Assembly: GCA_946223075.1 (NCBI GenBank)
Contig: CAMILZ010000009.1
Location: forward strand, 1-64,000
DNA: 64,000 nucleotides
Direction: 5' to 3'
Origin: an uncultured Dermabacteraceae bacterium
GTDB taxonomy: Bacteria; Actinomycetota; Actinomycetes; Actinomycetales; Dermabacteraceae
A model generated the notes under the pieces. The model worked only from the letters and a program-made list of their open reading frames with translations, was not told the origin of the DNA and did not search any database. A program made the translations under genes and the position numbers. Below are positions 9,343-18,462 of the stretch, in pieces. How positions within the stretch are numbered: position 1 is the stretch's first letter; every line of letters starts with the position of its first letter.

Positions 9343-9358
9343 ACGAACATCTGTTCGA
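9343..9358. promoter_or_regulatory. SOS box (LexA site) of recA
   Basis: ACGAACATCTGTTCGA matches the actinobacterial LexA consensus TCGAAC-N4-GTTCGA at every position but the first. On the minus strand the box fills the 17-base spacer between a possible -35 (TGCGAA) and a -10 (TACGAT), so a bound LexA would block RNA polymerase. That leaves an untranslated leader of about 130 bases before recA. The match is seen directly; promoter assignment is inference. Confidence 0.85.
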
Positions 9359-9414
9359 TTCGCATCCTCATGCGCACGCGTGTTCGATTTGTGTCGCGCC
9401 TTTCACCGCCGACG

Positions 9415-9642
9415 CTACGCGCGCGGGCGTGCCTCCGGCGGCACTTCCCAGCGCAAGTGTTGCGGGACGTCCATGTCATCGCACAGCGCGTGCCACACCT
9501 CTTTGACGGGATAGCCGGCATCGATCGCTTCGTTCGCGCTGAGATTTCCGCACGCGACAAGCGCCAGTTCTCTGCAGTACGTCTGCGCGAGTTCGCCGCC
9601 AAAAACGTAGGCGGCGAGCTCGCGAAACTCGCTTCGCCTCAC
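9415..9642 (-). CDS. DUF3046 family protein
   Basis: A 75-residue protein of the DUF3046 family, which is nearly always found next to recA in actinobacteria and has no known function. Conserved features are the N-terminal RRSEFREL segment and the C-terminal core AGYPVKEVWHALCDDMDVP. The start is a GTG. The gene sits 5 bases after clgR, so the two probably share a transcript that runs towards recA. No signal peptide or membrane segment is present. Confidence 0.85.
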   Translation of the reverse strand: MRRSEFRELAAYVFGGELAQTYCRELALVACGNLSANEAIDAGYPVKEVWHALCDDMDVPQHLRWEVPPEARPRA

Positions 9643-9647
9643 GCGAA

Positions 9648-9959
9648 CTACCGCGCGAGCGCGTATTCGGCGTCCTGAACGCCCCGCTCGAGCTCGGCGG
9701 GAACGGTATCGGGGATGACGATGCCTTCCTCGAGTGCCACGCGATCGGCCACCTCACGGAGGATCACCGACATCGGGTAGCCGAGCGCCTCGGTGACGGA
9801 CGCGAGCAGCTCGCTCGACGCTTCCTTTTGCCCGCGTTCAATCTCGCTCAGATAGCCGAGCGACACTCGGGCATCGGCAGACACCTGGCGCAAGGTCTTG
9901 CCCTGGCGGCGGCGCGCATCGCGCAAAACGCCGCCCAGTTCCTGGCGGAAGAGCACCAT
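9648..9959 (-). CDS. clgR: XRE-family transcriptional regulator ClgR
   Basis: ClgR activates clp protease genes and other stress genes in actinobacteria and is itself a Clp substrate. This 103-residue protein has an XRE helix-turn-helix (LRQVSADARVSLGYLSEIERGQKEAS) near residues 22-47 and the conserved downstream segment LLASVTEALGYPMSVIL. The ATG has an AAGGGAG site at good spacing. Position between cinA and DUF3046/recA is the standard one for clgR. A perfect palindrome about 180 bases upstream is a candidate control site. Confidence 0.92.
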   Translation of the reverse strand: MVLFRQELGGVLRDARRRQGKTLRQVSADARVSLGYLSEIERGQKEASSELLASVTEALGYPMSVILREVADRVALEEGIVIPDTVPAELERGVQDAEYALAR

Positions 9960-10136
9960 GCGAGTTTCTCCCTTCCTCGTCAGTATCGAGTCCTTCTTCG
10001 AGGCCAGCGTGCGGCCAAGAACAGACGTGGGGCGCGGCTTCGAGGCCCGCACCCAATTTCGCTGCGTGGGAGCGCTAGCTCCCGCATTCTTGTTCGTGTT
10101 CACGCCTCTTCAACGCACGAAGAGTTCTCGTTGTTC

Positions 10137-10151
10137 CGCCATCCTATGGCG
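10137..10151. promoter_or_regulatory. Palindrome upstream of clgR, candidate operator
   Basis: CGCCATCCTATGGCG is an inverted repeat with 6-base arms and a 3-base centre in the 240-base gap between cinA and clgR. Its spacing differs from the published ClgR motif (CGC-N5-GCG), so it may bind another regulator or be chance. Nothing else recognisable was seen in this gap. Confidence 0.25.
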
Positions 10152-10199
10152 CTGTCCCGGCTCGATTTTCAGGTTACACACACGCAAAACGCACGAGCG

Positions 10200-10715
10200 T
10201 CAAACGTTTTCGCTGGTCAGCACCTTATTGGCGAGAGCGATCGAGAAATCCACAACGCCCGCACGAATCTCCGGCCGCGTTCCCGTGAGGTGTACTTCAC
10301 GCACGATCTCGGCCTCGGGTGCCCTCACGGCAACAAACGCGAGACCCTCGGGGTTGCCGTACTCATCGCTGCCCGGCCCGGCAACGCCGGTCGTCGCGAT
10401 CGCAACATCGGCACCGTACACGCGGCGAGCCCCTCGGGCCATCAAGCGCGCGACCTCTTCTCGAACCGCTCCCTCACGCTGCAAATCCGAAAGGTCAAGC
10501 CCCAAGATCGAGGCCTTCGCTTCGAAACTGTAGGTGCACGCACCACCCTGCACGACCCGGCTTGCGCCCGGCACATCGACGAGACGCGCCACGAGCATCC
10601 CGCCCGTGAGCGACTCGGCGGTCGCGAGACTCAGGCCTCGCCGTTCGCACTCGTCCAGCAGCGCGCTTGCGGACGCGCGCCCCACATTCGCCCTCCCCAC
10701 GATTTCACGCGCCAT
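10200..10715 (-). CDS. CinA C-terminal domain protein (nicotinamide-nucleotide amidase type)
   Basis: A 171-residue protein consisting only of the CinA C-terminal domain (PncC-like). PncC deamidates nicotinamide mononucleotide in NAD recycling. Visible motifs are LSLATAESLTGGMLVARL near residue 30, VVQGGACTYSFEAK, and ATTGVAGPGSDEYGNPEG near 115, which carries active-site residues of the family. The ATG at 10715 overlaps the end of pgsA by 11 bases. The N-terminal molybdopterin-binding-like domain of full CinA is absent, as is common in this genomic position. Confidence 0.9.
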   Translation of the reverse strand: MAREIVGRANVGRASASALLDECERRGLSLATAESLTGGMLVARLVDVPGASRVVQGGACTYSFEAKASILGLDLSDLQREGAVREEVARLMARGARRVYGADVAIATTGVAGPGSDEYGNPEGLAFVAVRAPEAEIVREVHLTGTRPEIRAGVVDFSIALANKVLTSENV

Positions 10716-11298
10716 GTCGCGCGAGGGCCTCGCGGCGAAGTCGCATTCCATCGTTCACATTCCGAAGGCCCGACCAGAGCGTCAGCACGAGGGCGATCGC
10801 GATGAGCGTGATGCCGATCCACCACGCGGGCGGCCACAGAAGCTCGAAGGGCATGAGGCAGAAGGTGATGCCGATCGACTGCATCATGGTCTTCGCCTTG
10901 CCGCTGAAGTTCGCGGGAAGCGCCCCGTACTTGAGGATCGTGAAGCGCATGACGGTGATGCCGACTTCGCGCACGAGGATGAGCCCCGTGATCCACCACG
11001 GAACGTAGTCCCATACGGAGAGCATGATGAGCGCTGCGCCCGTCATAGCTTTATCAGCGATCGGGTCCATGATCTGGCCGAAGTCCGTGATGAGGTTTCG
11101 CGACCGCGCGAGGTGGCCGTCCACGAAGTCCGTGAGCATCGCGAGGACGAAGATCGCCGCAATCACCCAACGCATGGCGACGTCGTCGTGATAGAGCGCC
11201 GCCACGACCACGAAGATCGGCACCATAATCATGCGGATCATCGTGAGGATGTTCGCGATGTTCCAGAGCGGAACGCGCGGGGTTTCGGAGGCGCTCAT
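10705..11298 (-). CDS. pgsA: CDP-diacylglycerol--glycerol-3-phosphate 3-phosphatidyltransferase
   Basis: PgsA makes phosphatidylglycerophosphate, the precursor of phosphatidylglycerol and cardiolipin, at the cytoplasmic membrane. The CDP-alcohol phosphotransferase signature is complete: DFVDGHLARSR followed by DFGQIMDPIADK. Five to six hydrophobic segments are visible. The ATG has an AAGGGACG site. The protein of 197 residues has normal length. cdsA, at 44.5-45.5 kb, supplies its CDP-diacylglycerol substrate. Confidence 0.93.
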   Translation of the reverse strand: MSASETPRVPLWNIANILTMIRMIMVPIFVVVAALYHDDVAMRWVIAAIFVLAMLTDFVDGHLARSRNLITDFGQIMDPIADKAMTGAALIMLSVWDYVPWWITGLILVREVGITVMRFTILKYGALPANFSGKAKTMMQSIGITFCLMPFELLWPPAWWIGITLIAIALVLTLWSGLRNVNDGMRLRREALARHGA

Positions 11299-11335
11299 GG
11301 CATCGTCCCTTCTTTCTGTTCGTGCCCCTGGGGCT

Positions 11336-14215
11336 TTAGCGACCCGTGAGCTGCCAGGCATCTTCACCGTCGGCATCGTCTTCGTCGTAATACTGGGGGC
11401 TCACGTCGCGGTCGGAATGATCGAGCGGATCGTGTCCGTAGCGATCGTGGCCCGAGGAGGCGTCGGACTCTCCCGCCCCCGAACCGGAGCTCTCCTCCGG
11501 GTCCTCGTAGAGGTCCGTCTCCTCGCCCTTGATGAGCGCAATGGCGCGCGGGAGGTCCTCGGGGCGCACGAGCACGTCGCGGGCCTTCGAGCCCTCGCTC
11601 GGGCCCACGATCTCGCGCGATTCGAGCAGATCCATGAGGCGCCCCGCCTTCGCAAAGCCCACGCGGAGCTTGCGTTGGAGCATCGAGGTCGAGCCAAACT
11701 GCGTCGTGACCACGAGCTCGGTGGCCTGGAGGAGAACCTCGAGATCGTCGCCGATATCGTCGTCGATCTGCTTCTTTTGCGCGACCTGCTGCACGTCCTC
11801 GCGGTACTGCGGCTTGGCCTGCGCTTTGACGTAGTCAACGACAGTGTGAATTTCGGACTCGTTGACCCACGAGCCCTGCACACGCATGGCCTTCGCCTTG
11901 CCCATGGGGTGGAAGAGCGCGTCGCCCTGACCGATGAGCTTCTCGGCACCGGGCGTATCGAGAATGACGCGCGAATCCTGGAGCGAGCTCGTCGCGAACG
12001 CGAGGCGCGAAGGGACGTTCGCCTTGATAATGCCGGTGACGACGTCAACCGAGGGACGCTGCGTCGCGAGCACAAGGTGGATACCCGCGGCACGCGCGAG
12101 CTGCGTGATGCGTTGAATCGAAGCTTCGACATCGCGCGGGGCGACCATCATGAGGTCCGCGAGCTCGTCAACGACAACGAGGAGGTACGGGTATGGCGCG
12201 AGCACGCGTTCGCTTCCCGGCGGCGGGCTTACCTGGCCGGCACGCACCGCCTTGTTGAAGTCGTCGATGTGTTTGAAGCCGTACTCGGCGAGGTCGTCGT
12301 AGCGGTGGTCCATCTCCTTGACGACCCATTCGAGGGCCTCCGCGGCCTTCTTCGGGTTCGTGATGATGGGCGTGATGAGGTGCGGGATGCCCTCGTAGAT
12401 CGTGAGCTCGACGCGCTTAGGGTCGACGAGCACCATGCGCACCTCGTCGGGGGTCGCGCGCATGAGAATCGACGTGATCATCGAGTTCACGAAGCTCGAC
12501 TTACCGGCGCCGGTCGCACCCGCGACGAGCAAGTGGGGCATCTTCGCGAGGTTCGCGATCACGAAACCACCCTCGACGTCCTTGCCGAGGCCCATGACCA
12601 TGGGGTGCTCGTTACCGGTCGCGACGCCGCTGCGCAGCACGTCGCCGAGGGCAACGGTTTCGCGGTCGGCGTTCGGGATCTCGATGCCGATCGCTTTCTT
12701 CCCGGGGATCGGCGAAATGATGCGCACGTCGGCACTCGCCACCGCGTAGGCAATATTGTTCGAGAGCGCGGTGACCTTCTCGACCTTCGTACCGGGACCG
12801 AGCTCAACTTCGTACCGCGTCACGGTCGGGCCGCGCGAGAAGCCCACGACCTCGGCGTTGACTTTGAACTGCTCGAAGACCTCCCCGAGCGCCGCAACCA
12901 CGCGATCGTTCGCTTCGGAGCGCGCCTTCGCGGGCGGTCCGGCCACGAGCATGTCGGGGCTCGGGAGCGGGTAGGCGGTCTCAACCTCGAGCTCGGGCTG
13001 CATGTGCGGGCCCTTGATGCCCTCCCCCTTCGGCGGGGTCAGTTCGCGCGTGGGCTCGGCCGGCTCCGTGGGCGCGGGCACGCTCGGCACGGGCACGGTC
13101 GGGGCACTTTCGAGGTCCGACGCCTGCTTCGCCGCCGTCGGGAACTCTTTCTTGCGGCTGTTTTCTGCCTCGAGGTAGTCGTAGGGGTCCGAGCTGCCGG
13201 CGTCCCCCGCGGGCGCGGTCGATGCCGGAGACTTCTTCGCACGCTGCTTCTTGGAGGCGCGCGGAAGAGGCGTCGTTTCGGCGCTCTCGGCTTCGGCGCC
13301 CTGGCGGTAGGCGCCGTCGCCCTCGTAGCCGAAGGCCTCGTGATCCACGCCCGCCTCGAGATTCTCGGTTTCCCCGGCACCGCCGTGTTTCTTTCGGCCA
13401 AAGAAGTCCCCTACGCGGCGAGCCTTCTTCGGTTCCCCTTCGGTATCGTGGCGGGCCTGCAGGCGTCGGCCCAGACCAAAAGCCTCACGCTCCGCTTCCT
13501 CTCGTTCCCCCGTGCCCACGAGAGCCCCGTAGACTCCCGCGAGACGCGTGCCGATCTGGCCGAGCGGCGTTGCCGTCAGCACAAGGACCGAGAACAGCGC
13601 GAGCACCACTCCGAGGGCGACAATGACCCATCCCGGCAAAACCGCCGCAAGGGGCGCCGCCACGAGATAACCGCACACGCCGCCGCCACGCGCAAGCGCC
13701 TCCACGCCGTCGGACGGCGTGGGAATGCGCGCGCTCACCGAGGCGATCGCGCACAGCGCGAACACGAGCATGAGCAGCCCCGCGAAAAGGCGACCATTCG
13801 CGTGCACGAGATCGGGCCTGCGGAACATGCGAACCGACCACAGTCCAAGAAGGAGGGGCAGCAGAACACCGATCACGCCGAACGAGCTCGCGGCGACGGT
13901 GTGCACCGCGCCGAAGCCCCACTCGCGCGCCTGGAACCACTCGGGCACGATGAGCAGAAGTGCGAGGAAGCCCAGGAAGAAGGCAAAGCCGTCGCGACGC
14001 TCCTCGTAGGCCACCTCCCAGCGCTGAATGCCGATGCCTCGAACGAAGCCGCCTACTGCGCGGGCAACGCCGAGGTACCCGACGCGCAAAGCGCGCACCG
14101 GGAGAGGAAGCGTCGAGGGATCCGTGGGCGCACCCTTCGTGCGCGATGTACCCGAAGACGAGCCTCGGGAGGTTCCTTTCGACGCACGTGCGGGGGAAGT
14201 CGTACGTGTCGCCAT
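11336..14215 (-). CDS. ftsK: DNA translocase FtsK/SpoIIIE
   Basis: FtsK pumps chromosome DNA through the closing septum and activates XerCD recombination. The 959-residue protein has an N-terminal membrane part with about four segments (FAFFLGFLALLLIVPEW and others, residues 75-230), a variable linker rich in charged residues and proline (250-400), and a motor domain with Walker A GATGAGKS and Walker B VVVDELADLMM. A C-terminal gamma winged-helix domain (residues about 825-900) reads polar DNA sequences. A long acidic tail follows. The xerC gene lies at 49.9-50.9 kb. Confidence 0.97.
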   Translation of the reverse strand: MATRTTSPARASKGTSRGSSSGTSRTKGAPTDPSTLPLPVRALRVGYLGVARAVGGFVRGIGIQRWEVAYEERRDGFAFFLGFLALLLIVPEWFQAREWGFGAVHTVAASSFGVIGVLLPLLLGLWSVRMFRRPDLVHANGRLFAGLLMLVFALCAIASVSARIPTPSDGVEALARGGGVCGYLVAAPLAAVLPGWVIVALGVVLALFSVLVLTATPLGQIGTRLAGVYGALVGTGEREEAEREAFGLGRRLQARHDTEGEPKKARRVGDFFGRKKHGGAGETENLEAGVDHEAFGYEGDGAYRQGAEAESAETTPLPRASKKQRAKKSPASTAPAGDAGSSDPYDYLEAENSRKKEFPTAAKQASDLESAPTVPVPSVPAPTEPAEPTRELTPPKGEGIKGPHMQPELEVETAYPLPSPDMLVAGPPAKARSEANDRVVAALGEVFEQFKVNAEVVGFSRGPTVTRYEVELGPGTKVEKVTALSNNIAYAVASADVRIISPIPGKKAIGIEIPNADRETVALGDVLRSGVATGNEHPMVMGLGKDVEGGFVIANLAKMPHLLVAGATGAGKSSFVNSMITSILMRATPDEVRMVLVDPKRVELTIYEGIPHLITPIITNPKKAAEALEWVVKEMDHRYDDLAEYGFKHIDDFNKAVRAGQVSPPPGSERVLAPYPYLLVVVDELADLMMVAPRDVEASIQRITQLARAAGIHLVLATQRPSVDVVTGIIKANVPSRLAFATSSLQDSRVILDTPGAEKLIGQGDALFHPMGKAKAMRVQGSWVNESEIHTVVDYVKAQAKPQYREDVQQVAQKKQIDDDIGDDLEVLLQATELVVTTQFGSTSMLQRKLRVGFAKAGRLMDLLESREIVGPSEGSKARDVLVRPEDLPRAIALIKGEETDLYEDPEESSGSGAGESDASSGHDRYGHDPLDHSDRDVSPQYYDEDDADGEDAWQLTGR

Positions 14216-14250
14216 GATTTCAATCTACCCGCCGAAGGGCACAATCGTCA

Positions 14251-14292
14251 CGAGATCGGCCCCGGCGTGTGAATCACACGGGACCGATCTCG
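14251..14292 (-). terminator. Probable terminator after rnj
   Basis: CGAGATCGG and CCGATCTCG form a perfect 9-base stem, extended by CCC/GGG, in the 100-base gap between rnj and ftsK. It lies directly after the rnj stop on the minus strand. No strong T-run follows, so function is inferred from structure and position. Confidence 0.5.
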
Positions 14293-14316
14293 CGACATAA
14301 AAGCTGGGGTAGGGGG

Positions 14317-16008
14317 CTAGGCCTCGACGACCACGGGGATAATCATGGGCTTGCGACGAAGGCGCTGCGAGAGGAAGCGGCCAACGACTCGTCGCATCGC
14401 CTGCTGAAGCTGATGCGTATCGTGGCCCTTCTCGTCTTCGATCGCCTTGTGAAGCGCTTTGATGATGTCCGGCTTAATGCGCTCGAACACCTCGTCGTCC
14501 TCAGCGATTCCTCGCGAGTGAATCTCCGGCCCGGCGATGAGCTCGCGGGTCTCGCTATTGACGACGGCGAAGAGGGAAATGAAGCCCTCCTCGGAAAGGA
14601 TGCGGCGATCCTTGAGATCGGCTTCGCTTACTTCGCCCACGCTCGAGCCGTCCACGTACACGTAACCGACCTCGACCTCACCGACCGCGCGGGCAACGCC
14701 GTCCTTGAGGTCCACGACCGTACCGTCCTTCGCGAGCACGATATGTTCGCGCGGAATTCCCGAGGACTGCGCGATCTTGCCATTCGCGATGAGGTGGCGC
14801 ACCTCGCCATGCACGGGCATCACGTTCTTCGGGCGCAGGATGTTGTAGCAGTACAGAAGCTCACCTTCGCTCGCGTGGCCCGAGACGTGCACGCGGGCAT
14901 TGGCCTGGTGCACAACCTCGGCACCGAGCTCCATAAGTCCATTCATCACACGGAACACGTCGTTCTCGTTACCCGGGATGAGGGACGACGCGAGAATGAC
15001 GACGTCACCCTCGCCCACCTCGACTCGGTGATTGCGGTTCGCAATGCGGCCGAGCGCGGCCATGGGTTCGCCCTGGCTACCCGTGCACATGTACACGATC
15101 TTGTGATCGGGAATGCCATCGGCCTTCTTGAGGTCCACGAGTGTGTTCTCGGGAACGTGGAGGTAGCCCATATCGGCCGCGATGGTCATGTTGCGCACCA
15201 TCGAGCGCCCCACGAAGGCGACCTTGCGACCGTGTGCGTGCGCCGAATCGAGCACTTGCTGGACGCGGTGCACGTGGCTCGAGAAGCTTGCGACGACAAT
15301 CTTCTGCTGGGCTCGCGCGAAGAGATTGTCGAGAACGGGGCCGATCTCGCGTTCCTTGACCGTGAAGCCCGGGACCTCGGCGTTGGTCGAGTCCACAAGG
15401 AAGAGGTCCACGCCCTGTTCGCCGAGGCGGGCAAACGCGCGAAGGTCGGTGAGGCGGCCGTCAAGCGGGAGCTGGTCCATCTTGAAGTCACCCGTGTGCA
15501 ACACGGTGCCTGCCTCGGTGCGGATTGCGACCGCAAGCGCGTCAGGAATCGAGTGGTTCACGGCAACGAATTCACATTCGAAGGCCCCGAAATGCTCGAC
15601 ATCGCCTTCTTTGACCGCGAGCGTGTACGGCTTGATGCGGTGCTCACGGAGCTTCGCTTCAACGAATGCGAGGGTCAGCTGGCTACCCACGAGGGGGATG
15701 TCCGGCTTGAGGCGCAAGAGGTACGGCACGGCACCAATGTGGTCCTCGTGGCCGTGGGTGAGCACGATCGCGGCGACGTCATCGAGGCGATCCTCAATCG
15801 AGCGGAAGTCGGGGAGGATCAGGTCGACGCCCGGCTGTGCCTCCTCGGGGAATAGCACACCGCAGTCGACGATGAGGAGCCGGCCCTCGTATTCGAAGAC
15901 GGTCATGTTGCGGCCGACCTCGCCGAGACCGCCGAGCGGGGTCACGCGCAGGGTCTTATTCTTCAGTTTTGGCGGGGTCCCGAGTTTCGTGGAAAAGGGT
16001 GTAGTCAC
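14317..16008 (-). CDS. rnj: Ribonuclease J
   Basis: RNase J combines endonuclease and 5'-3' exonuclease activity in mRNA decay and rRNA maturation. The metallo-beta-lactamase motif HGHEDH is at residues 85-90, and the beta-CASP part and C-terminal domain complete the 563-residue protein. The motif SGHASEGEL contains another metal-site histidine. The gene is 15 bases after dapA and in the usual ftsK-rnj-dapA order. PNPase (23.2-25.4 kb) is another exonuclease of the same decay system. Confidence 0.96.
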   Translation of the reverse strand: MTTPFSTKLGTPPKLKNKTLRVTPLGGLGEVGRNMTVFEYEGRLLIVDCGVLFPEEAQPGVDLILPDFRSIEDRLDDVAAIVLTHGHEDHIGAVPYLLRLKPDIPLVGSQLTLAFVEAKLREHRIKPYTLAVKEGDVEHFGAFECEFVAVNHSIPDALAVAIRTEAGTVLHTGDFKMDQLPLDGRLTDLRAFARLGEQGVDLFLVDSTNAEVPGFTVKEREIGPVLDNLFARAQQKIVVASFSSHVHRVQQVLDSAHAHGRKVAFVGRSMVRNMTIAADMGYLHVPENTLVDLKKADGIPDHKIVYMCTGSQGEPMAALGRIANRNHRVEVGEGDVVILASSLIPGNENDVFRVMNGLMELGAEVVHQANARVHVSGHASEGELLYCYNILRPKNVMPVHGEVRHLIANGKIAQSSGIPREHIVLAKDGTVVDLKDGVARAVGEVEVGYVYVDGSSVGEVSEADLKDRRILSEEGFISLFAVVNSETRELIAGPEIHSRGIAEDDEVFERIKPDIIKALHKAIEDEKGHDTHQLQQAMRRVVGRFLSQRLRRKPMIIPVVVEA

Positions 16009-16023
16009 GTTGTCCTAGATTCT

Positions 16024-16941
16024 TCAGCTGGTGTACTGCGCGAGGACGCCCTGGTAGGCGTCCACCGCGGCGTGGATGCGCGCCGCGACCTCGGGCTCGA
16101 CCGTTCCGAGCGGGCCGCGGCAGCCGGCGTGCGGGAGCACGCCGAGGTGTGTGAGGGCCTCTTTGGTCGCCATGGTCCCCGGGCCCTGGTTCATGATCGC
16201 GTCAACGAAGTCGACGCGCGAGGTGTGGATCTTTTGCGCGAGTGCGAGATCGCCGGCATCGAGAGCGTCGAGCATGAGGCGATCGAGTCTTCCCGTGAGG
16301 TGGCTCGTGACGGACACGGTGCCGACCGCCCCGATTGCGAGCCACGGCAGGTTGAGCGCATCTTCGCCCGAGTAGATGTCGAGGCTCGTGTCGCGAATAA
16401 GCTTCGAGGCCTCGTGCATGTCGCCCTTGGCTTCCTTGAGCGCAACGACGTTCGGGTGCTGCGAGAGCTCGACGGCGCTTTCGTATTCGATCGGGATTCC
16501 CGAGCGCCCAGGGATGTCGTAAAGCATCGCGGGAAGCTCAACGGCATTCACGACCTCGAGCGTGTGATTGATAAGCCCGCGCTGGGTCGGCTTGGAATAG
16601 TACGGGGTCACGAGCAGGAGGCCGTCGGCATTTCCGCTCTCCTCGACCGCACGCGCGAGTGCGACCGAGTGGCGCGTGTCGTTCGAACCCGCACCCGCGA
16701 GAATCGTGACCTCACGACCTACCGTCTCGCGGAGCGTCGCGAGAATGGCGAGCTTTTCCTCGTCGCTTGTCGTGGGCGACTCGCCCGTCGTGCCGTTCGC
16801 GACGAGGAGGTCGTGTCCTTCCTCGACGAGATGACGTGCGAGGGCCGCGAGCGCGTCGTGATCGACGGCCTCGAGATCCTCGGTGAAGGGGGTGACGATG
16901 GCGACGCCGAGTCGCCCGAAGACAGGGGCATCGTTACTCAC
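16024..16941 (-). CDS. dapA: 4-hydroxy-tetrahydrodipicolinate synthase
   Basis: DapA condenses pyruvate with aspartate semialdehyde, the first dedicated step of DAP/lysine synthesis. The 305-residue TIM-barrel protein shows the GTTGES motif, the Tyr of MLYDIPGRSG and the Schiff-base lysine in VVALKEAKGD. The start overlaps the thyX stop by 4 bases (ATGA type), so translation is likely coupled to thyX. Confidence 0.96.
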   Translation of the reverse strand: MSNDAPVFGRLGVAIVTPFTEDLEAVDHDALAALARHLVEEGHDLLVANGTTGESPTTSDEEKLAILATLRETVGREVTILAGAGSNDTRHSVALARAVEESGNADGLLLVTPYYSKPTQRGLINHTLEVVNAVELPAMLYDIPGRSGIPIEYESAVELSQHPNVVALKEAKGDMHEASKLIRDTSLDIYSGEDALNLPWLAIGAVGTVSVTSHLTGRLDRLMLDALDAGDLALAQKIHTSRVDFVDAIMNQGPGTMATKEALTHLGVLPHAGCRGPLGTVEPEVAARIHAAVDAYQGVLAQYTS

Positions 16942-17657
16942 GGGGCGACCCTGCCGCCCGCGTTGAAGGCGTTGTAGGTGAGAGGCATGGCCTCCGCGAA
17001 GAACTCCTCGATTTTCTCCGCGACCATCTCAATCTCGCGTTGCGGGAAGGACGGGAAGTGCGAGCCCTCGCGCTTGGTGCGCAACGACAGGAAGTTCATC
17101 ATGCTGCGGGCATTGACGGTGACGTACATCGAGCTAAACAGCGTGAGGGGAAGAACGCCTCGCGCGACCTCGCGTGCAACGCCGGCCTCGAGCATGTCGA
17201 GGTAGGCGGCGTAGGCGCTCTCGCACTGAGTTTTGTACGCCTTTGTCACGAGTTCGTGCTGCTCCGGAGTTCCTTCGTAGAAATCGTAGGCACCGGGCTT
17301 GCCCTTTTGCACGAGCTTACGTTCGGGCCCGGGAACGTAGAAGACCGGCCGCATCTGGCGGTAGCGGCCCGATTCTTCGTTGTAGGAGGCGATGCGGTGG
17401 CGCATGAACTCGCGGAAGACGAAGATCGGCGCCTCAACGTAGAACGTGAAGCTGTTGTGCTCGAACGGCGAGCCGTGGCGATCGCGCATGAGGTAGTTGA
17501 TGAGGCCCTTATCGCGGTCGGAGGCATCGGTGCCGACGGCGCTCTTCGACTTTTCGCCCTGGGTCGAGACGCGCGCGGCAAAGATGACATCGGAATCGGA
17601 GGCCTGAGACCGTACAAGATCGACCGTGACATCGGATCGGAACACAATTTCGCTCAT
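16938..17657 (-). CDS. thyX: Flavin-dependent thymidylate synthase
   Basis: ThyX makes dTMP from dUMP with FAD and methylene-THF. The signature RHRIASYNEESGRY is near residue 90 and matches the ThyX motif. The ATG at 17657 has an AGGGTGA site five bases away; an ATG three codons upstream is less well placed. The 239-residue length is normal. The stop overlaps the dapA start. No thyA is seen in this window. Confidence 0.96.
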   Translation of the reverse strand: MSEIVFRSDVTVDLVRSQASDSDVIFAARVSTQGEKSKSAVGTDASDRDKGLINYLMRDRHGSPFEHNSFTFYVEAPIFVFREFMRHRIASYNEESGRYRQMRPVFYVPGPERKLVQKGKPGAYDFYEGTPEQHELVTKAYKTQCESAYAAYLDMLEAGVAREVARGVLPLTLFSSMYVTVNARSMMNFLSLRTKREGSHFPSFPQREIEMVAEKIEEFFAEAMPLTYNAFNAGGRVAP

Positions 17658-17712
17658 ATGTATCACCCTAATTGACCAAGCAGTTCAAAAACGGGAAGTC
17701 GCCGAGTGGTGC

Positions 17713-18429
17713 TCACCGCGAAAGAAGCACGAGCTCGCCCTCGCGTGCCTCGATTGAGACGTCGGCAAGCGACGGAATCACGAGATCGGCGAGTGGGCCG
17801 ACGGTGTCTGGGCCAGCGCTGTTGAGGACACTGACGACGAAGGCGCCCGCCGCACGTGCCGACTCGAGGCCACCCGGGGCGTCCTCGACCACGATGCAGT
17901 CCTTGGCGTCCACGCCGAGGCGCTCCGCCGCGAGGAGGTACGGCTCGGGATCGGGCTTGCCGCTGGTCACCTGATCGGCCGTCACGAGAACGGAAGGAAA
18001 CGGGAGCGAAAGAGGCCGGTAACGCGCCTCGAAAAGAGGCATCGTGCAGCTCGTTGCAATCGCCCAGCACTCGCGCGCAAGCGCCACCTTCGCTTCCTCG
18101 AGCTCCCCGAGAAAGCGCGCGGTTCCGTCGTATGCCTCGACGTCGCTCGCACTCGCGATCTCGTAGCCCTCGACCCGGCTGAAGAGCTCCTCGAGCCGTT
18201 CTTCGCTGATATCGGGCATTGCGAGGCGCAGCACGCGCTTTCCCGGCTGGCCGTGGTAGTGCTTTTCGAAGCGGCCCGCACCCTCGTCGCCGAGGAGCTT
18301 GTCCCAGCTCGCCTCGACGCTGCGCGTGGAATCGACGAGGGTGCCATCGGAATCGAGAAGGATGGCCTTGGCACGCGCGAGGATTTCTCCTCGTGCGCGC
18401 CCGTCGAGCGTCGCCGCCATGTGTGTCAC
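17713..18429 (-). CDS. HAD-superfamily hydrolase, phosphatase/phosphomutase type
   Basis: A 238-residue haloacid-dehalogenase-type phosphatase with motif I DSDGTLVDST near residue 26, motif II around ATSCTMPLF, motif III lysine in SGKPDPEPYL and motif IV VVEDAPGGLESARAAG. The cap domain after motif I is helical (subclass I), as in sugar-phosphate phosphatases and beta-phosphoglucomutase. The GTG start has an AAGGAG site 6 bases away, better than the ATG three codons on. The substrate is unknown. It sits between thyX and the SLH gene, where many actinobacteria have nothing. Confidence 0.85.
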   Translation of the reverse strand: MTHMAATLDGRARGEILARAKAILLDSDGTLVDSTRSVEASWDKLLGDEGAGRFEKHYHGQPGKRVLRLAMPDISEERLEELFSRVEGYEIASASDVEAYDGTARFLGELEEAKVALARECWAIATSCTMPLFEARYRPLSLPFPSVLVTADQVTSGKPDPEPYLLAAERLGVDAKDCIVVEDAPGGLESARAAGAFVVSVLNSAGPDTVGPLADLVIPSLADVSIEAREGELVLLSR

Positions 18430-18462
18430 GTGTGACTCCTTAATCGAGGTATGCGCACCCGC

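Noticed and set aside
11231..14272. A 1013-codon open frame on the plus strand
   Set aside because: It lies exactly opposite ftsK. In high-GC DNA the antisense frame of a real gene is often open; the translation is rich in Arg, His, Val and Leu with no domain.
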